Below are positions 58,891 to 64,000 of a stretch of DNA of 64,000 nt, piece by piece; position 1 is the first letter of the stretch; the number at the start of each line of letters is the position of its first letter. The stretch comes from Allolobophora icterica (taxonomy: Eukaryota > Annelida > Clitellata > Crassiclitellata > Lumbricidae). The notes below the pieces were generated by a model, which worked only from the letters and a program-made list of their open reading frames with translations, was not told the DNA's origin and searched no databases. A program made the position numbers and the translations under genes. Location: contig OY744616.1 in the NCBI GenBank assembly GCA_963556255.1, positions 37,060,545-37,124,544 of the forward strand, read 5' to 3'.

Positions 58891-59105
58891 ATATGCGTGA
58901 CAATTTTACCGTGTAATTTTGGTTTACCATACAGTATGTATAAATAACTTCATATATATAGCAGACAGAGGACGGGTGTGGATGGGAGGAGACGGGAGGG
59001 GTGTGCGTCCAATTTTTAAGCCTGGCGGCGCCTCTGATCGTAATCTCTAAACTTCTAAAGCGCCACTCGAAGGCCAAGCGCAGGGCACCAGCCTATTCAC
59101 GAGCG
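58890..59105 (-). repeat. Possible hAT-like end beside an ATTACG-tailed SINE
   Basis: Reversed, CAGAGGCGCCGCCAGGCTTA at 59017-59036 looks like a hAT terminus. It abuts ATCGTAATCTCTAAACTTCT, the tail of the ATTACG-ending repeat. The other end was not found. Confidence 0.4.
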
Positions 59106-59669
59106 CTCAACATCCAATCAATGCTGTTCAAATCCGAAGCAGATAACTGATGCATAGCCAAGGGCTCTATTATTGGAGCAAAGCCCATTAGCCAGGACTG
59201 CATATTGCTGCTGCCGATAAATGCTGGTTAAGTGAACTAGCGGCGTAGTTGATACGCCAATCCTACACTACCAATTTGCGGATGCTATTTCAGCAAAGTT
59301 TCATAGAATGCACACGTGTTCGGAAAAGATATACAGAAACGCGCTGTGTTAGGACACGTTAGCCCAATTTGATTTCCAGTGTGCTGAGCATCTGTGCATT
59401 TTTAGCAGAATTACCAAAACACAAGTTACCTCTTTCAGCTAAAGTTTACTGAGTAAACTAAATTTTCCCTTGCAATAGCGATTTTTTATAGTTCGATAAA
59501 GTTAATGACGACAACTAAGAAAATCATAGCTCAGAAAACTCTGCAGTTTTAAGAGTGTAAGCGCACAAAACACCAGATTATTCACGAGCGGAGCTTTTTC
59601 TTACTTCTTTTTTCTTCCGTCAGGTCTGCTATAGCTACATGTAAATTTTTTCATGAACTCATCGTGCGA

Positions 59670-59765
59670 AATCCTTCACCACTGCTGCCCGTTTGAATGG
59701 GTGCCACTCCATTTAAGGTTCCCGTGTACGGACCGCGCTAGCCCGAGAGATTCAAATCTCTCAAG
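59670..59765 (+). repeat. Dispersed repeat, partner of 2945-3045
   Basis: TTCACCACTGCTGCCCGTTT through GTGCCACTCCATTTAAGG to CTAGCCCGAGA matches the earlier copy. Confidence 0.65.
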
Positions 59766-60525
59766 CCACTATCTGTAGCTAACCGTTTGACCAGCTTGAC
59801 CAACGTAACATTCCACAAGGCGCCGAGAAATCTGCGATAAGTCAGCATCACTTTCTGCGCATAATGCTTGTAGGCCTACTGAACAGCATGCATTTCCTGC
59901 ACGGACTGGCCTTATTAGCACAAATACCTATCAAAAGGTTTTAATTAGGCGGCGGCCATCTGGCGGTCGTTCTCGTAACGATCTAGAGTCGGTTATTAGC
60001 GTTCCTGCTGAATGCCGAAAAACAGGAACTGTCGAGAAATCGTGCGTGCATTTGTGTGCGCGTGTGTTTGTGTGTGTAGGTGTGTTTGCGTGTAGGTGTG
60101 TGTGTGTGAGATGGGAAATGAGCTATAGCTAAGTAACTCACTTTGCAATGCAGAAGCTTATGGGATGGTTTTAGGAAGTAGGCCTACTTTCGATAAACAA
60201 TAGCTTCTTTTGAAATGTGCGAATGCATTTGGTATTTGTCTGAACCTCACCGAGGAAATTGGGACAAGAACTAAAAAATTTACAAAATGGTAACTTCTCA
60301 ATGGATAGCAGGACTAATTTTCAAATCGTCGCAGAAACTTTTCATCAAATCTGGTTTATTTTATCAGAAAATAATTAATTAAATTTTAAGTAGCTTAGAA
60401 AATTACAAGACAATTGAGATTCTTCAGATTCGCTGATCCTTTCCAATGTTGTCTACAAGCGAAATCTATAGATGTAACGCAACAAACAAGATCATCATCG
60501 TCATCACCGTCGCATTTGTGCATGT

Positions 60526-60544
60526 GTGTGTGTGTGTATGTATG

Positions 60545-60598
<54 letters not shown>

Positions 60599-60620
60599 GC
60601 GCGCGTGTGCGCGCGTCATC
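60526..60620. repeat. (TG)n microsatellite
   Basis: About 90 bp of TG units grading into GCGCGTGT. TG-rich sequence also occurs at 60050-60112. Confidence 0.95.
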
Positions 60621-60959
60621 ATCATCTTCTTCTGCCTCTCGTCCTCGTCCTCCTCTTCTTATCCGCATGTTTCTTCTTCTTCGCATGCGTCTCTTTCTTA
60701 AATGCCATTCAGGTCAAAGCTTAAAACTCGTCCGTTTCTGCTTCATTTCTTGTAGCTCTGACTGACTAAGTTTCGACTGGCTTCATCAGATTTATCCAAA
60801 TTGTTTACTCTGTTTATTAAAATAGTTAAATTGCAACGCCTCCCAATAATCGACGTCTTGTGCATAATTATCATTAGTATAGGCTAGACTAGATGACCAA
60901 TAGGCTGATGGGGGAAACCCGGATTGTCAATCCATTGGTGCGATGGGCAAGTCCCCGCG

Positions 60960-61066
60960 CCACTCCTCCTCCTCCTCCTCCTCCTCCTCCTCCTCCTTCT
61001 CCTCCTCCTCCTCCTCCTCCTCCTCCTCCTCCTCCTCCTCCTCCTCCTCCTCCTCCTCCTCCTCCT
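60960..61066. repeat. (CCT)n microsatellite
   Basis: About 35 CCT units with one TTCT break. Poly-Pro, poly-Leu, poly-Gly and poly-Arg frames are artefacts. Confidence 0.97.
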
Positions 61067-61347
61067 ACTCGCCAGCTGTTCCTTAAGCAAGCCATTTAGC
61101 GGCGATGGGTACGAATAAATGATCTTCATTTATTTAAATGATCTCCATGACCTCGTTCATTTGTCAAGTCCATTGACCCATAGTGTTAGTCCAAGTAATG
61201 TTATGTCCTCATTTATATAATTATATCTATCTGCGTAGCCTTGGTCTGACTTTTTTCTCTTTCCTTCGAATCTTGCATGTAGCGCATTGTGTGGGATTCG
61301 GTAAACTGGCATTCTCTGTGCATGCGTGTATGTGTATGACATGTTTT

Positions 61348-61625
<278 letters not shown>

Positions 61626-61664
61626 TATGTATATATGTATGTATGTATGCGTGCGTGCATGCAT

Positions 61665-62533
61665 AGGGTAAGAATTGTCGGGGGTTTATGGGATTCAACC
61701 CCTCTAGTCTTTCTTAGGACCCCCCCAGTTAAGTCTTCAAGCACAACCCAAGGGGGTCGTTTCCAGGGCCGTATTAACCTGGGTGGAGGCCCCAGTGCAC
61801 CGCCGTGGTGGAGGCCCCTAGGACCATGACGTCCGGAGGGGTAGGGGGCATTTCCCCCTGGATTTTGGAAATATTAAAGAAAAATCTTGAATTTTATGAT
61901 TATTCCAACACTCCTAACACGATTTTCAGTGCTAAAACCAATTATTGAAGTAAGTCAGCTATTCTATGCAAAAACGTCATTTTATCCCCCTACAAAAATT
62001 TTGCCCCCCCTATAAAATTTTGCCTCCGTAGACCTTTTAACTCTTTCTTTGTTTTAGGTATTGTGTTAAATTGTGTCTGTGCACAATGCACATTACTGAA
62101 ATATTTTATAATCAGTTATGAAACACAAGTAAAAAAATTCTTGCATCTTTGTGGTGGAGGCCCCTATGTGGTGGGGGCCCCTGTGCACTGGCACATAGTA
62201 CACATGCCTAAATCCGGGCCTGGTCGTTTCCAACCCCGCTCGTTGTGATAGTGTGATTATATTGTGCATATATTTTAGCATTTTCTTTCACAAATCGCTT
62301 TTTGGGTTATTAATAAAGTAATGCTCTGGTTTCTTATGAGATCTGTGACCATGTGAATTGTATACTAATAAATTTGGTGATGTCACCACTTTAAGGGATT
62401 TAAGTTTTCTATTGCATTTTTGAATTTTCTCGGTTTGCAACATACGGATAAAATATTCAACTCCACGTGCATCAAACTCAACAGAGTCTAACCTCCGCCC
62501 CCCCCCAAGTCTTTTTCCTACAATTCTCATACT
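61665..62533. mobile_element. MITE family A, copy 2, interrupted by a hAT-like element
   Basis: It starts AGGGTAAGAATTGTCGGGGG and ends TCCTACAATTCTCATACT. It is flanked by GTGCATGCAT (61655-61664 and 62534-62543). The CTTTCTTAGGACCCCC motif matches copy 1. The hAT-like insertion sits at 61764-62222. Confidence 0.85.
61764..62222. mobile_element. hAT-like non-autonomous element, 459 bp, nested
   Basis: The ends are CAGGGCCGTATTAACC and, reversed, CAGGCCCGGATTTAGGC. Internal GCCCCAGTGCAC is inverted at the other end. The perfect duplication GTCGTTTC occurs at 61756-61763 and 62223-62230. A related internal sequence recurs at 63470-63710. Confidence 0.93.
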
Positions 62534-62562
62534 GTGCATGCATGTCCTCAATTGCAGAAGCT

Positions 62563-62762
62563 AAAGTAAGTAAGTAAGTAAGTAAGTATATCCTTTATTA
62601 ATCCAACTGCTAACCGCATTTTGGTTTACACATGTATATCACGTCCAGGTTAAAGTACTAAGGCCTATATTCCGGTGAAAATCATCCTAATTATGAAAGA
62701 TTTACGAGCTAGACTGTCAGCAGTCGGGAGAACCCGATTATGAACACGGAGTCGCCATTAAA
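62563..62762 (-). pseudogene. LINE C-terminal fragment with (TAAG)n tail
   Basis: Reverse complement of the sequence at 23150-23337: GTGTTCATAATCGGGTTCTC, TCGTAAATCTTTCATAATTA and TTAATAAAGGATATACTTAC. It is 5'-truncated. Confidence 0.78.
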
Positions 62763-62824
62763 ATCCCATGGCTATCTACTGGCGATGATTACGAGCCTCT
62801 GCTCTTCGGCTTCTTCTTGAGCTA

Positions 62825-62979
62825 GCATACATACATACATACATACATACATACATACATACATACATACATACATACATACATACATACATACATACAT
62901 ACATACATACACACATACACACATACACACATACATACATACATACATACATACATACATACATACATACATACATACA

Positions 62980-63013
<34 letters not shown>

Positions 63014-63315
63014 CATACATACATACATACATACATACATACATACATACATACATACATACATACATACATACACACATACACACATACATACATACCT
63101 ACATACGCACATAAACACATACATACATACATACATACATACATACATACATACATACATACATACATACACACATACACACATACATACATACATACAT
63201 ACGCACATACACACATACATACATACATACATACATACATACATACATACATACATACATACATACATACATACATACATACATACATACATACATACAT
63301 ACATACATACATACA

Positions 63316-63377
<62 letters not shown>

Positions 63378-63411
63378 CATACATACATACATACATACAT
63401 ACATACATACA

Positions 63412-63445
<34 letters not shown>
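62825..63445. repeat. Very long (ACAT)n microsatellite
   Basis: About 620 bp of CATA units with periodic ACAC and ATAT variants that repeat in blocks, suggesting segmental expansion. Poly-MYVC frames are artefacts. Confidence 0.98.
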
Positions 63446-63469
63446 CACATGAACGTCCGCACATGGGAA

Positions 63470-63715
63470 AAAGGGGAACCATTTGCTCCCCTTGGATTTT
63501 AAGCATATTTTAAAATAATAAAATCTTTGATTATCATGATTATTTCAACAGTCCCGATATGATTTTCAATTCGAAAAACAATTAATTAGGTAAATCTTTG
63601 GCCATTATTTATTTTTAAAGTTGTCACGTGTTCTCGTGGCGTGGGCATTTTTTAGGGGGGCAAAATTTTTAAGAGGCGAAATTTCTTAGGGGGGAGGGGC
63701 AAAATTGCGCTTTAG
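63470..63715. repeat. Relative of the hAT-like element at 61764
   Basis: CCCTTGGATTTTAAGCATAT, GATTATCATGATTATTTCAA and GATTTTCAATTCGAAAAACA parallel 61855-61945. The ends were not resolved. Confidence 0.55.
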
Positions 63716-63792
63716 CATACAAAAATTGCATAGAAGAAAAGAAAGAAGAAATGTCAAAATGCGAGTTTAGCTGGATTCAGATAATCTAGTAG

Positions 63793-64000
63793 GCAATTCG
63801 TAATCGTAATCTCGAAATTTCTATAGCGCCCAAAAAAGCAAAGTCGCGGGAACCAGCTTATTCACGTACACAGAGGCGTAGCGACCGCCCTCCGTACCCT
63901 CCGGCCGGAGGGGGCCCCGCAAGGAAGGGGCCCCTAAAAGAGGCAAAAAAACGTGAACGACATGAAGTTATTATGATACTGTTTTGATACACCACATAAT
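63793..64000 (-). repeat. ATTACG-tailed repeat with a hAT-like start at the window edge
   Basis: 63793-63870 is the reversed GGCGCTATAGAAATTTCGAG then ATTACGATTACGAATT tail. At 63871 CAGAGGCGTAGCGACCGCCC begins a probable hAT-like element that leaves the window. Confidence 0.55.

Noticed and set aside
62772..63506. Long MYVC-repeat frames up to 228 codons
   Set aside because: (ACAT)n tetranucleotide tract, open in several frames.

Overview
This is eukaryotic, animal nuclear DNA. Genes are split into very short exons by long introns, and the window is dense with microsatellites, minisatellites, LINE reverse-transcriptase remnants, tRNA-derived SINEs and small DNA transposons. There are no bacterial-style operons. 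The reverse-transcriptase style and repeat load suggest a marine invertebrate, possibly a deuterostome such as an echinoderm, hemichordate or cephalochordate. That placement is inference. Most open frames here are microsatellite translations or transposon pieces.

The one host gene I can support is on the minus strand and fills the left 37 kb. It is the 5' part of a transmembrane collagen of the MACIT kind (collagen XIII/XXIII/XXV-like). Exon 1 (37143-36817) encodes a short cytoplasmic tail, one membrane segment and a juxtamembrane coiled coil. Exon 2 (24694-24625) carries an RxxR site and the CFCPPG lead-in. Exons 3-8 (7464-7388, 5174-5148, 4479-4402, 2839-2804, 1840-1805, 1477-1442) are Gly-X-Y exons of 27-78 bp. 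All splice phases agree and give 229 codons; the gene runs off the left edge. Introns 1 (about 12 kb) and 2 (about 17 kb) are full of LINE, SINE and hAT-like insertions. One LINE copy ends only a few bases from the exon 1 splice donor.

The most striking object is a 5.8-kb DNA transposon at 48849-54631. It has long, two-block terminal inverted repeats with arrays of a GGACATAATCCCCC-like motif and a 9-bp target duplication, GTCAATCGA. An older copy of the target repeat at 46.1 kb preserves the empty site. The element carries two convergent genes: a 627-aa uninterrupted transposase with a D-D-(D2H)-E pattern, and a two-exon 189-aa companion protein with a Cys motif. The coding parts look intact and the element may be autonomous. 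I cannot place it in a named superfamily; its architecture is closest to Mutator-like.

Region by region: 1-8.3 kb, collagen exons 3-8 with minisatellites; 8.3-24.6 kb, intron 2 with several LINE fragments (a reverse transcriptase at 17.2-19.0 and an endonuclease/reverse-transcriptase copy at 19.1-21.1) and MITEs; 24.7-36.8 kb, intron 1 with nested hAT-like elements and more LINEs; 37.1-45.5 kb, sequence upstream of the collagen with tandem repeats and a LINE remnant; 45.5-48.5 kb, long inverted repeats; 48.8-54.6 kb, the two-gene transposon; 54.6-64 kb, TTAA-flanked and Mutator-like MITEs, a nested hAT insertion and very long TG and ACAT tracts.

Many insertions have intact target duplications, so their relative order can be read from the sequence. 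Several LINE copies and a tRNA-derived SINE share a 3' hairpin (AGCGCCTCT...AGAGGCGCT), which suggests a LINE/SINE partnership.
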